A DNA stretch of 64,000 nucleotides from Xanthobacter sp. YC-JY1 (GTDB taxonomy: Bacteria; Pseudomonadota; Alphaproteobacteria; Rhizobiales; Xanthobacteraceae). How positions within the stretch are numbered: position 1 is the stretch's first letter; the number at the start of each line of letters is the position of its first letter. Made by a program: the position numbers and the translations under genes. Shown in pieces: positions 35,820 through 45,981 of the stretch. The stretch is from contig NZ_CP032674.1 in assembly GCF_021730305.1 (NCBI RefSeq), positions 1-64,000 of the forward strand, given 5' to 3'. The notes under the pieces were generated by a model. It was not told the DNA's origin and did no database searches. It worked only from the letters and a program-made list of their open reading frames with translations.

Positions 35820-36383
35820 GCTCTTGACACTCCTGATCCGGCCCTGGAAAACCGGGGCCGAACCTGTTGATGCGCAAGCCGGCCGGTCCGGTCCCGGTAC
35901 GGCGCACACCTTCAGCTGCGGATATGGGTCGCGGCCGGAACGCCCGCCACCCCGCTCTGCCAGACGATGCACAGACAGCCAGTCGCCGCGCCGCAGGAAG
36001 TCGGCCGGCACAATATTCTCGCCCCTTTGTTCCCGAGAATGCGCCCAGGATATGCGCGAACACATTGCGGGCGCGATGTGGCTGGTGGTGGAAGCAATCG
36101 ACTGTAAAGTCACGTATATCACATTTTTTGTCGGAATCAAAGCGCGCGTGTCGCCAACCTTACCTTCGGCGGTATGGGGCCGCGACTTGCGCGACGACTA
36201 TGCCTCCACCGCACGCCGACTTGCGGGACGTTGTACGGCGCCGCTTTGCGCAGCGTCGCACATGGGTCATATAAGCATTTCTTTATATCCTTATTGCCCG
36301 CTCCGACCCGCCATGCTATTGGGCAGGCCACGATTGGCGGCCCGCACTGTGCCGCCCTGAGCCGATCTCAAGCGGAGCGATCC
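35820..36383. other. Divergent intergenic region between carD and ahcY
   Basis: These 564 bases hold no gene I can support. An AT-rich patch at 36100-36140 may include the carD promoter on the reverse strand. Near ahcY there is an AT-rich inverted repeat (36269-36288). I do not see a convincing SAH or SAM riboswitch fold. Confidence 0.45.
36269..36288. promoter_or_regulatory. AT-rich inverted repeat upstream of ahcY, candidate operator
   Basis: ATATAA and TTATAT flank an 8-base centre (GCATTTCT), in the middle of GC-rich DNA, 95 bases before the ahcY start. ArsR-type SahR regulators are known to control ahcY and methionine genes in Proteobacteria, which makes such a site plausible. Assignment to SahR is inference. 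Confidence 0.5.
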
Positions 36384-37781
<1,398 letters not shown>

Positions 37782-37810
37782 TCGCGGCGCGCCGCCGTCC
37801 CAGTCCCGTG

Positions 37811-37843
37811 AACGCCGGCCCGAGTGGCCGGCGTTCTGCGTTT
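37811..37843 (+). terminator. Probable terminator of ahcY
   Basis: AACGCCGGCC (37811-37820) pairs perfectly with GGCCGGCGTT (37826-37835) around CGAGT. A short T run follows only after CTGCG, so termination is likely but may be less efficient. Confidence 0.7.
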
Positions 37844-38250
37844 TCGGGCCTCGCACAGGGTCCGTGTGGCACCGCATTGTGTTCACCTGCGAACGGGGAT
37901 AGGTGTTGGGGACCCGCAACGCGCGGGGAAGCCGGTTCCGTGATCGCCATGCGGCGGGGTGTCGGAACGGATCGATCCGGGGCATACCGCGCTCCGGGGC
38001 GAAGGCTTCCGGCGTCGAGCGGGGGCGGGTTCGGGCCTCGGGACGATCGGGGCGGAGACCTGCAGCGGGGCATGTGCGGGGGCTGGTTGCGGGGGCTTGG
38101 CCTTGGACGGTTACGTGCGACGCTCGCGAGGCGCCTTCCTGCGCGATGCATCCGACTGCGATGCCCATTCTCCCGCCGGCCGGAGCGCCGGTCGCGGTTC
38201 GTCACGCTCATCCCTGACGTTCGCGCCCGGCTGAGAGGCAGCCGCCCTTC
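37844..38250. other. Intergenic region upstream of kup
   Basis: Nothing coding is supported in these 407 bases. Short GC-rich frames lack start signals. No clear riboswitch or operator is seen. Confidence 0.4.
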
Positions 38251-40137
38251 ATGTCCACGAGCTTTTCCCGCGACCGTTCGCGCACCCTGCCGTTCGCTGC
38301 GGAGATCGGCGCCCTCGGCGTCGTCTTCGGCGACATCGGCACCAGCCCCCTCTACGCCCTCAAGCAGGGCGTGCTGGCGGTGGGCGGCACCAATTTCATC
38401 GGCGCCGACGTGCTCGGCCTGCTATCCCTCATCACCTGGAGCATCATCCTCTCCGTCACGGTGAAATACGTGATGCTGGTGCTGCGGGCGGACAATGACG
38501 GCGAAGGCGGCATCCTTGCCCTCGTGACGCTGCTCGATCTCCATCGCAGCGCCATCGGCCTGAGATGGTACCTGCTTGCGGCCGGCCTCCTTGGCGCGGC
38601 CATGCTCATCGGCGACGGCGTGCTCACCCCGGCCATCTCCGTGCTCTCGGCCATCGAGGGCCTTCAGGTCATCTCGCCGGAGCTGGAGCACTGGGTGGTG
38701 GCGCTCACCTGCCTAGTGCTGCTCGCCATCTTCTTCTCCCAGCGCCTCGGCACCGAGCGCATCGCCTCCTTCTTCGGCCCGGTGATGCTGCTGTGGTTCG
38801 GTTCGCTGGCCGCGCTCGGCGTCTACGGCATCCTGCAGGCGCCGCAGGTGATTGCGGGCCTCGATCCGCGCCATGGCATCATGCTGATGGTCCAGCATCC
38901 CGGCCTTGCCGGCGTCATCCTCGGTGCCTGCTTCCTGGCGGTGACGGGCGGTGAGGCGCTCTATGCGGACCTCGGCCATTTCGGCCGGCCGGTGATCGCG
39001 CGGGCCTGGCTGTTCGTGGCCATGCCGGCGCTGCTGCTCAACTATTTCGGGCAGGGCGCGATCCTGCTGGTGGACCCGAGCGCGGTCCGCAATCCCTTCT
39101 ACGACCTGTGCCCCGACATGTTCGACGTGCCGCTGCTGTTCCTTGCCACGGCGGCCACGGTGATTGCCTCGCAATCCATCATCACCGGCGTGTTCTCGCT
39201 GGCGAAGCAGGCCATCGAGCTGGGCTACCTGCCGCCCATGCGCATCCGCTACACCTCCGAGCACAACGAGCAGCACATCTATGTGGGCCGGTTGAACTGG
39301 CTGCTGATGATCGCCTGCATCGCCGTGGTGCTGGGCTTCGAGGCGTCCGAGAAACTCGCCTCGGCCTACGGCATCGCGGTGGCGTTCGCCATGGTGACGA
39401 CCTCCATCCTGTTCATCGCCCAGGTGAAGCGGGCGTGGGGCTGGCCCTCCTTCGCGGTGTGGGCCATGGCCGCCGGCCTGCTGACGGTGGATTTCGCCTT
39501 CGCCTCCGCCAACATGACCAAGATCCATGACGGCGGCTGGCTGCCGCTCTCGATTGCCGCGGTCATCATCTTCGTGATGGTCAGCTGGCGCCGTGGCCTT
39601 GAGGCGGTGGTGGCCCAGCAGGTGCGCTTTACCGAGCCTCTGGACAATTTCGTCGCCCGCAAGGACCGGGTGAACGATGTCGAGGCGCCGCGCACTGCCA
39701 TCTTTCTGTCTCGTGCAGGTGCGATGACGCCTGTGGCCCTTTCCCGAATGGCAGACCTGCTGAAGGTCCGGTTCGAGAAGGCCGTGATCGTCTCGGTCTG
39801 GATCGCCGCCCGCCCCAGGGTGTCGGTGGAGGACCGGGTCAAGGTGACCACCCTCAACGAGGGGTTCGTGCGGGTCGATCTGCGCTTCGGCTACATGCAG
39901 CAGATCGACGTGCCGTCTGTGCTGGGTCCGGCGCTGAGTGCGCGGGGCATCGATCCGGATGCGGCGATCTACGTGATCGGCCACGAGCGGATCATCCCGC
40001 CCGACGAGGTCATCAAGCTGAGGGACGTGGTCGCCCACGTCTTCGCGTTCCTCGCGCGCAATGCCGAGCGTTCGGTCGACCGGTTCGGCCTGCCGCGCGC
40101 CCGGACGGTGGAGATCGGCTATCCGGTGAAGCTCTGA
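38251..40137 (+). CDS. kup: Kup/Trk-D-type potassium uptake protein
   Basis: Kup is a proton-coupled K+ importer of the inner membrane. The 628-residue protein has the family start GALGVVFGDIGTSPLYALKQ at about residues 12-31, about twelve hydrophobic segments up to residue 445, a conserved AITGGEALYADLGHFG-like block (VTGGEALYADLGHFGRP) and a C-terminal cytoplasmic domain of about 180 residues. It is monocistronic. Rhizobial genomes often carry several kup copies. Confidence 0.96.
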   Translation: MSTSFSRDRSRTLPFAAEIGALGVVFGDIGTSPLYALKQGVLAVGGTNFIGADVLGLLSLITWSIILSVTVKYVMLVLRADNDGEGGILALVTLLDLHRSAIGLRWYLLAAGLLGAAMLIGDGVLTPAISVLSAIEGLQVISPELEHWVVALTCLVLLAIFFSQRLGTERIASFFGPVMLLWFGSLAALGVYGILQAPQVIAGLDPRHGIMLMVQHPGLAGVILGACFLAVTGGEALYADLGHFGRPVIARAWLFVAMPALLLNYFGQGAILLVDPSAVRNPFYDLCPDMFDVPLLFLATAATVIASQSIITGVFSLAKQAIELGYLPPMRIRYTSEHNEQHIYVGRLNWLLMIACIAVVLGFEASEKLASAYGIAVAFAMVTTSILFIAQVKRAWGWPSFAVWAMAAGLLTVDFAFASANMTKIHDGGWLPLSIAAVIIFVMVSWRRGLEAVVAQQVRFTEPLDNFVARKDRVNDVEAPRTAIFLSRAGAMTPVALSRMADLLKVRFEKAVIVSVWIAARPRVSVEDRVKVTTLNEGFVRVDLRFGYMQQIDVPSVLGPALSARGIDPDAAIYVIGHERIIPPDEVIKLRDVVAHVFAFLARNAERSVDRFGLPRARTVEIGYPVKL

Positions 40138-40321
40138 GCATCCGCTCCGGCACCGGCGGCCAGTCCGATCCCAGCCTTAGGCAGGGCTTACAGTGTATCA
40201 CGAACCCCAAGACGGCCTGGCTTCGAACGACGCTCCGCAAAAAAACGCTCCCCATAGGGCAGGGGAGCAAACTACAACAGGGGCGTCCGAGGTCGTCGCG
40301 GGCGGGGGGAACGGTGACGAT

Positions 40322-41365
40322 ATGGGTACGCGCACTTTCGCGGTGAGAGTATCGACGTTCTTCAAGGAGCGGGTGGGCCTGCACGGCCTCGGCTTCATCC
40401 TGAGCCTGATCGTGATTGGCTTCGCGGCGGTCGTGCTCTACCGGATGTTGCACAACCTCAAATGGTCGGATGTGCTGGATGCCCTGCGCGAGAAGAACCC
40501 GCGCGACGTGGCCATCGCCTTCTTCCTGGTGGCCGGCGCCTATCTGACGCTCACCTTCTATGACTGGTTCGCCCTGCGCACCATCGGCAAGGGCCACGTG
40601 CCCTACCGCACCGCCGCGCTGGCCGGCTTCTGCTCCTATTCGGTGGGGCACAATGTGGGCTTCACCGTCTTCACCGGCGGCTCGGTGCGCTACCGCATCT
40701 ATTCGGCCTGGGGTCTCGGCGCCATCGACGTGGCGAAGATCTGCTTCGTGGCCGGCCTGACCTTCTGGCTCGGCAACATCGCGGTGCTCGGCCTCGGCAT
40801 CACGCTGCATCCCGAGGCGGCCACCGCCGTGGACCAGCTGCCGCCCTTCGTGAACCGGCTGATCGGCGTCGGCGCCTTGTGCGCGCTGGTGGCCTACATC
40901 ACCTGGGTGTCGCTGGCGCCGCGCACCATCGGCCGCTCGAGCTGGTTCGTCACGCTGCCGCGCGGCCCCACCACGCTGCTGCAGGTGGGCATCGGCATCC
41001 TCGACCTCAGCCTGTGCGCCGCCGCCATGTACATGCTGATGCCGGCCTCGCCCTATATCGACCCCATCAGCCTCGCGGTCATCTTCGTCACCGCCACCCT
41101 GCTCGGCTTCGCCAGCCACGCGCCGGGCGGGCTGGGTGTGTTCGATGCGGCGCTGCTCGTGGCGCTGCCGCAGTTCGACAAGGCGGAGCTTCTGGGCGCG
41201 CTGCTGGTGTTCCGGCTGTTCTACTACATCGTGCCCTTCGCCTTCGCCTTGACCCTGCTCGGCGCCCGCGAGCTGGGCCTGCGCATCGCCGGCAAGGAGC
41301 GGGCCGCCGCCGAGAAGGCCGAGGCCGAGGCCCGCGCGGCGGTGTCCAAGACGCCTGCGGAATAA
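40322..41365 (+). CDS. Lysylphosphatidylglycerol synthase-type (UPF0104) membrane protein
   Basis: The 347-residue protein has about eight membrane segments and the pattern of the LPG synthetase transmembrane domain (YDWFALRTIGKGHVPY, GFCSYSVGHNVGFTVFTGGSVRYR, SHAPGGLGVFDAALL). The aminoacyl transferase domain of full MprF is absent, so this is a flippase-like or unknown lipid-handling protein. ATG 40322 is preceded by GGGGGAA; a GTG at 40193 would add 43 polar residues and is less likely. The C-terminus is a charged alanine/glutamate helix (KAEAEARAA). Confidence 0.85.
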   Translation: MGTRTFAVRVSTFFKERVGLHGLGFILSLIVIGFAAVVLYRMLHNLKWSDVLDALREKNPRDVAIAFFLVAGAYLTLTFYDWFALRTIGKGHVPYRTAALAGFCSYSVGHNVGFTVFTGGSVRYRIYSAWGLGAIDVAKICFVAGLTFWLGNIAVLGLGITLHPEAATAVDQLPPFVNRLIGVGALCALVAYITWVSLAPRTIGRSSWFVTLPRGPTTLLQVGIGILDLSLCAAAMYMLMPASPYIDPISLAVIFVTATLLGFASHAPGGLGVFDAALLVALPQFDKAELLGALLVFRLFYYIVPFAFALTLLGARELGLRIAGKERAAAEKAEAEARAAVSKTPAE

Positions 41366-41658
41366 GACCCGCAGAACCGGCTCCGGCGCCGTGCGGCGGA
41401 GCCGTCCGCCACCGTGTCGCGACGCCCATCGCGCCCGCCTTCGACACCGTCCGCCTCACGGCCGCGATCCGCGCGGCGCAGCAGCAGGTGCCGGGTTACA
41501 TCTGTCGCGCCCTCTGTTTCGGCTGAACCGCGGAGACACACCTGGAGCTGTTTCCGGGCTCGTGAGGGCCTTCCGCCGCATCGGGCCATTCTCCTCCCTT
41601 GCACCATGACGGTCGGCATGGCACAGGCGAAAGGAGCCCCGAGCCAGGAAACAGAGGC

Positions 41659-42135
41659 ATGTTCCGCACCCTCTCCGACTTCATCTCCGACATCACCGGG
41701 GGCCATCGCGAGGCCGCCGCCTTTGACGAGAGCGACTATCGCCTCGCCGCCGCGGCGCTTTTGGTCCACGTCATGTCCATCGACGGGGCGGTGACGCCGG
41801 AAGAGCGGGACGTGCTCAAGACCATCCTCGCCGGCCGCTTCGCCCTCGACGAGGCCGAGACCGAGCAGCTGGTGGAGCTGGCCATCGCCAAGGATGCCGA
41901 GGCGGTGGACCTCTACGCCTTCACCAGCGTGCTCAACCGGGCGCTGGACGAGGAAGGGCGCCTGCGCATCGTCGAGATGATGTTCGAGGTGGCCTATGCG
42001 GACGGCGGCCTCTCCGAGTTCGAGGACAATCTCGTCTGGCGCGCCGCCGAGCTTCTGAATGTCGGCTCCCGCGACCGCATCCGCATCCGTCGCGAGGTGC
42101 GCGAGGAGACCGAAGGCGGCGACACGCCGGTCTGA
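41659..42135 (+). CDS. TerB-family protein
   Basis: The 158-residue, all-helical protein has the TerB/tellurite-resistance-like metal-binding pattern, with LAAAALLVHVMSIDGAVTPEERDVL in the first repeat and EMMFEVAYADGGLSEFEDNLVWRAAELL in the second. Each carries the acidic loop (SIDGAVTPEE and ADGGLSEFE). Stand-alone TerB proteins of this kind are common in Alphaproteobacteria and their job is unknown. ATG 41659 follows AGGAA and GAGG. The amidotransferase follows after 12 bases, so they are co-transcribed. Confidence 0.9.
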   Translation: MFRTLSDFISDITGGHREAAAFDESDYRLAAAALLVHVMSIDGAVTPEERDVLKTILAGRFALDEAETEQLVELAIAKDAEAVDLYAFTSVLNRALDEEGRLRIVEMMFEVAYADGGLSEFEDNLVWRAAELLNVGSRDRIRIRREVREETEGGDTPV

Positions 42136-42147
42136 GGCGCGCCCGCC

Positions 42148-42900
42148 GTGGACCAACCCCCGGAACAGGGCGCAGGCACGCTGCTGGTCGTGCTCCATCA
42201 GGAGCGCTCCACGCCCGGCCGCGTGGGCGAGCGCCTGAAGGCGCGCGGCTTCCAGCTCGACGTCCGCCGTCCGGCGCTGGGCGATCCGCTGCCGGACACC
42301 TTCGCGCGCCATGCCGGCCTCCTCGTCTTCGGCGGCCCCATGAGCGCCAATGACGAGAGCGACTTCATCCGCGCCGAAACCCGCCTGATGGAGCGGGCGC
42401 TGGCGGCGGACCTGCCCACCCTCGGCATCTGCCTCGGCGCCCAGATCATGGCCCGGGCGCTGGGGGGGCAGGTGGCGCCCCACGCCGAGGGCGTCTGCGA
42501 GATGGGCTACTACCCGCTCCGCGCCACCGAGGCCGGCGCCGCGCTGATGCCGTGGCCCAGCCATGTCTACCACTGGCACACCGAGGGCTTCGACGTGCCC
42601 CCCGGCGCCGACCTGCTCGCCACCGGCACCGTCTTCCCCAATCAGGCCTTCCGGGCGGGGGCCGCCTGGGGCGTCCAGTTCCACCCCGAGGTGACCCGGG
42701 AGATGATGGTGACCTGGATCGAGCGCGGCGCCCACCGCTTCAGCCGGAAGGGCGCCCAGCCGGGGGACGCCCACCTCGCCGGATGGGCGCTTCATGACGG
42801 TGCGGTGATGACCTGGCTCGACGCATTCCTCGCCACCATCTTCGCCACGGGGGAAGAGGCCGGGATCGCGACCGCGCTCGACGATGAAAGCGGTATCTGA
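42148..42900 (+). CDS. Class I glutamine amidotransferase
   Basis: The 250-residue stand-alone GATase has the nucleophile elbow GICLGAQIMARALGG (catalytic cysteine), an oxyanion segment VFGGPMSANDE, and the histidine/glutamate pair in VQFHPEV. It resembles GuaA-like proteins of unknown substrate, such as gamma-glutamyl hydrolase or amine-specific amidotransferases. GTG start at 42148, 12 bases after terB. A structured sequence begins directly after its stop. Confidence 0.9.
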   Translation: MDQPPEQGAGTLLVVLHQERSTPGRVGERLKARGFQLDVRRPALGDPLPDTFARHAGLLVFGGPMSANDESDFIRAETRLMERALAADLPTLGICLGAQIMARALGGQVAPHAEGVCEMGYYPLRATEAGAALMPWPSHVYHWHTEGFDVPPGADLLATGTVFPNQAFRAGAAWGVQFHPEVTREMMVTWIERGAHRFSRKGAQPGDAHLAGWALHDGAVMTWLDAFLATIFATGEEAGIATALDDESGI

Positions 42901-42944
42901 GGGGGTGTCAGCAGCTGACAGTGCCTGATGGCACCGATACCCCC
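42901..42944 (+). other. Possible three-stem RNA/DNA element after the amidotransferase
   Basis: GGGGG at 42901-42905 can pair with CCCCC at 42940-42944. Inside are two perfect hairpins: TGTCAG-CAG-CTGACA (42906-42920) and GTGCC-TGAT-GGCAC (42921-42934). There is no T run. It lies between the amidotransferase and the TIM-barrel gene, 121 bases before the latter. Confidence 0.55.
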
Positions 42945-43065
42945 ACTGAATCGATGCTGAACCTTAGCGATTCTCCTGTAGTGTGGGCCGAGCCGGCCGG
43001 CTGTCACAGGCATCTCACCTCTCTTCGCTAGCCTGAGGCGAAAAATCCCCGAGGGAGCATCGCCT

Positions 43066-43989
43066 ATGGACGCCCGCACGCCTTTTCCCGCCATCCGGGG
43101 TATCGGATATTCCGTGCGCACCACGTCGCCGGAATTCGACGACCTGCCCGCCGCCCTCGACGAGGCCGAGCGCCTGGGCGTTGATTTCGTTGAGCTTCCC
43201 GCCTTCAGCTGGACGCTGGTGGTGGATGGCCGGGTGCTGCAGGACCGCCTCGACCGGCTGGTCGCCGCCACCCGCGACCGCCCCTTCGGCTATACCGTGC
43301 ACGGGCCGTTGGCCATCAACCTCATGGGCCCCAAGGAGCGCCTGCCCCGTCACGAGGCGCTGCTGGACGCCATGATCCACATCGCCGGCAGCCTTGCCGC
43401 CCCCCACCTGGTCCTCCACTCCGGCTGCGTGCGGGGCGACGACGATGTGGCCATGGCCTATGAGCGGCAGCGCCATGCCCTGCTGCGGGCCGGCGACAAG
43501 GCCGGCGCGGCGGGCGTAACCCTTTGCGTTGAAAACATCTTCCGCTACGAGACCATGCGCGAGACGGCGCTGCCCTCGCGCCTCGCCGGCGAGCTGGACG
43601 CCATCGATCACCCCCACGTCCGCGCGACGCTGGACGTCAGCCACGCCCTGCTGCGCGCCACCGACGCGCGGGTGGATTTCGCCGCCGAGATCGCCGCCCT
43701 CGCCCCCTTCGCCCGCCATGTCCATGTCCACGAAAGCTTTGGCAGGCCTCAGGAAAGCTGGGCCATCGACGATGCGGAGCGGGCCGGCCTGGGCGAGGGC
43801 GACCTGCACCTCCCCCTCGGCTGGGGCGGCATCGACTGGGACCTCGTCGCCCGCCGCTGCGCCTTCCCTACCGGTACGATCGTGAACCTGGAGCTGAACC
43901 GCCGCTACTGGCGCGAACTGCCCGACCAGATCGTGCGCCTGCGCGCCCTCGCGGACGTTTTCGCGAGCCACGCCGACGCCCCGGCCTGA
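43066..43989 (+). CDS. Sugar phosphate isomerase/epimerase-like TIM-barrel protein
   Basis: The 307-residue protein has the xylose-isomerase-like barrel pattern: VDFVELPAFSWTLVV, FGYTVHGPLAINL, LVLHSGCV, VTLCVENIFRYE (metal-binding glutamate), RATLDVSHALL (metal-binding aspartate/histidine), FARHVHVHESFGR and WGGIDWDLV. These supply the usual divalent-metal site. The actual substrate (sugar epimerisation, inositol or AP-endonuclease-like) is unknown. A 165-base leader contains the structured element at 42901. Confidence 0.85.
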   Translation: MDARTPFPAIRGIGYSVRTTSPEFDDLPAALDEAERLGVDFVELPAFSWTLVVDGRVLQDRLDRLVAATRDRPFGYTVHGPLAINLMGPKERLPRHEALLDAMIHIAGSLAAPHLVLHSGCVRGDDDVAMAYERQRHALLRAGDKAGAAGVTLCVENIFRYETMRETALPSRLAGELDAIDHPHVRATLDVSHALLRATDARVDFAAEIAALAPFARHVHVHESFGRPQESWAIDDAERAGLGEGDLHLPLGWGGIDWDLVARRCAFPTGTIVNLELNRRYWRELPDQIVRLRALADVFASHADAPA

Positions 43990-44130
43990 GACGCGTGCAG
44001 TGCGGCAGAGGGCGGATCGCCCCATGCCGCAGCGCACATTCATGCCCTTGATTTGACGCGCCTTTTTTATCGCGCCGGTGCTCCCCTCCGGCGCCAAATC
44101 GACTAGCTTGGCGGCGAAGGAGACCGCCCC

Positions 44131-45840
44131 ATGCCCGTCGCCACCAAGCCCGAATACAAGTCCGCCCCCCAGCCCGAAGGCGGTGCGGATGGCCTATTCA
44201 TGTCCTCCAGCACCCGCGGGTTGCTGCGGCGGTGGAGCGTGTTCATCGCCGTGACGGTGATCGCGCTCGTCAGCCTCCTGCTCTCCTTCGCCTCCCACCA
44301 GGCCTGGCTCATTGTCTTCTGCGTGCTCTTTCCCCTTGTTTTGGTTGGCATTTTCGACGTCACCCAGTCCGAGCATTCGCTCCTGCGCAACTATCCGGTG
44401 ATCGGCTCGGTGCGCTGGATCTTCGAGGCGATGCGGCCCTATCTGCGGCAGTATCTGATGGAGGACGATCAGTCCGAGCGGCCCTACAACCGCGAAGACC
44501 GCTCCATCGTCTACGCCCGCGCGAAGAATGAAGAGGACCGCCAGCCCTTCGGCACCCAACTCGACACCTATGCGGCGGAATATGAGTGGATGACCCACTC
44601 CCTCGCCCCGGCGCCGGTCGCGCACGAGCCGTTCCGGGTGACGGTGGGCGGCAGCGCCTGCGCAAAGCCTTACTCCGCCTCGGTTCTTAACGTCTCCGCC
44701 ATGAGCTTCGGCTCGCTGGGGCGCAACGCCATCGAGGCGCTGAACCTCGGGGCGAAGACCGCCGGCTGCTATCACGACACCGGCGAGGGCGGCCTCTCGC
44801 CCTATCACCGCATGCATGGCGGCGACATCGTGTGGGAGCTGGGCTCCGGCTATTTCGGCGCCCGCAACCGCGACGGCACCTTCTCGCCCGAGCGCTTCGC
44901 CGAGCGCGCCACCGACCCCCAGGTCAAGATGGTGGAGATCAAGCTCTCCCAAGGCGCCAAGCCCGGCCATGGCGGCGTTTTGCCAGCCGCCAAGGTGACG
45001 CCCGAGATCGCCGAAATCCGCGGGATTCCCCTCGGGGAAGACTGCATCTCGCCCTCCCGCCACTCCGCCTTTTCGACGCCGGCGCAGATGATGGAATTCG
45101 TCGCGCAGCTGCGGGAGCTGTCTGGCGGCAAGCCGGTGGGCATCAAGCTGTGCGTCGGCCATCCGAGCGAGGTGTTCGCCCTCGCCAAGGCCATGGTGAA
45201 GACCGGCATCCAGCCTGATTTCGTCGTGGTGGACGGCGCGGAGGGCGGCACCGGCGCGGCGCCCCACGAACTCGCCGACCATCTAGGAATGCCGCTCCGC
45301 GAGGGCCTGATCCTGATGCGGAACGCGCTGGTGGGCACCGGTCTCCGGCATGAAGTGCGCCTCGCCGCCTCGGGCAAGGTCACGTCCGGCTTCTCCATGG
45401 CGGCGAACATGGCCATCGGCGCCGACTGGTGCAACGCGGCCCGCGCCTTCATGTTCTCGCTCGGCTGCGTCATGTCCATGCGCTGCCACACCGGCAGCTG
45501 CCCGACGGGTGTCACCACCAACGATCCCCACCTGCAGCGCGGTCTCGTGGTGGACGAGAAGGCCGAGCGGGTGGCGAATTTCCATCGCCACAGCGTTCAT
45601 GCGCTCGCGGAACTGGTGGCCGCGGCGGGGCTGGAGCATCCCGGCGACTTGTTGCCCCACCACGTCTGGCATCGGGTGAGCCCCATCGAGGTGAAGGCGC
45701 TCGACCGCATCTATACCTTCCTGCCCGCCGGTGCCCTTCTGGATGCGCCGGACGAGACGCCCTATGCCGCCGAGTGGCGCGCCGCCGACGCCGACAGCTT
45801 CGCGCCACGCCAGGCTGTGGGCCCGCGCCGCGCCGCCTGA
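44131..45840 (+). CDS. FMN-binding glutamate-synthase-like protein with two N-terminal membrane segments
   Basis: The 569-residue protein has two hydrophobic segments (about residues 34-52 and 55-75), then the GltB-type FMN/3Fe-4S synthase domain: SASVLNVSAMSFGSLGRNAIEALN, DTGEGGLSPYH, KLSQGAKPGHGG, CVGHPSEVF, DGAEGGTGAAPHEL, and the cysteines C-x5-C-x4-C in CVMSMRCHTGSC, which bind the [3Fe-4S] cluster. It lacks the amidotransferase and NADPH domains, as in the archaeal-type or ferredoxin-linked group. Membrane anchoring suggests a membrane electron donor. Reaction not established. Confidence 0.9.
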   Translation: MPVATKPEYKSAPQPEGGADGLFMSSSTRGLLRRWSVFIAVTVIALVSLLLSFASHQAWLIVFCVLFPLVLVGIFDVTQSEHSLLRNYPVIGSVRWIFEAMRPYLRQYLMEDDQSERPYNREDRSIVYARAKNEEDRQPFGTQLDTYAAEYEWMTHSLAPAPVAHEPFRVTVGGSACAKPYSASVLNVSAMSFGSLGRNAIEALNLGAKTAGCYHDTGEGGLSPYHRMHGGDIVWELGSGYFGARNRDGTFSPERFAERATDPQVKMVEIKLSQGAKPGHGGVLPAAKVTPEIAEIRGIPLGEDCISPSRHSAFSTPAQMMEFVAQLRELSGGKPVGIKLCVGHPSEVFALAKAMVKTGIQPDFVVVDGAEGGTGAAPHELADHLGMPLREGLILMRNALVGTGLRHEVRLAASGKVTSGFSMAANMAIGADWCNAARAFMFSLGCVMSMRCHTGSCPTGVTTNDPHLQRGLVVDEKAERVANFHRHSVHALAELVAAAGLEHPGDLLPHHVWHRVSPIEVKALDRIYTFLPAGALLDAPDETPYAAEWRAADADSFAPRQAVGPRRAA

Positions 45841-45859
45841 GCTCGCCTCCGCGTCGAGC

Positions 45860-45888
45860 CTTGCGGGGGGAGGGGGTGGCCCCCATAT
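45860..45888 (+). promoter_or_regulatory. Sigma-32 (RpoH)-type promoter of the hsp20 operon
   Basis: CTTGCG at 45860-45865, a 17-base spacer and CCATAT at 45883-45888 fit the alphaproteobacterial RpoH consensus (CTTGAA-N17-CCATNT) at 9 of 11 specified positions, both mismatches being in the last two -35 bases. The hsp20 start is about 94 bases downstream. Confidence 0.7.
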
Positions 45889-45981
45889 GCAACTCGTCGG
45901 GATGCCGCAAGGGTCCCGGCGGGCATGGCCGGATAGGTGCATGCCCGGCAATGCAAAGTCGCTTGACGAGGGCTTTGGCCG
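45889..45981 (+). ncRNA. Candidate ROSE-type RNA thermometer in the hsp20 leader
   Basis: The leader folds into at least two hairpins. The upper one has GGGCATG (45921-45927) with CATGCCC (45940-45946). The last one pairs AAAG-T-CGCT (45955-45963) with AGGG-CTTT (45969-45976), so the Shine-Dalgarno GAGGG is buried. It contains a bulged T and a G-G opposition inside the TYGCT block, the hallmark of ROSE elements in front of rhizobial small heat-shock genes. The start codon is 9 bases after the Shine-Dalgarno sequence. Melting at high temperature would free translation. Confidence 0.7.

Noticed and set aside
36141-36383. SAH or SAM riboswitch in the ahcY leader
   Set aside because: I could not build the conserved stems or the pseudoknot; a covariance-model search would be needed to revisit this.
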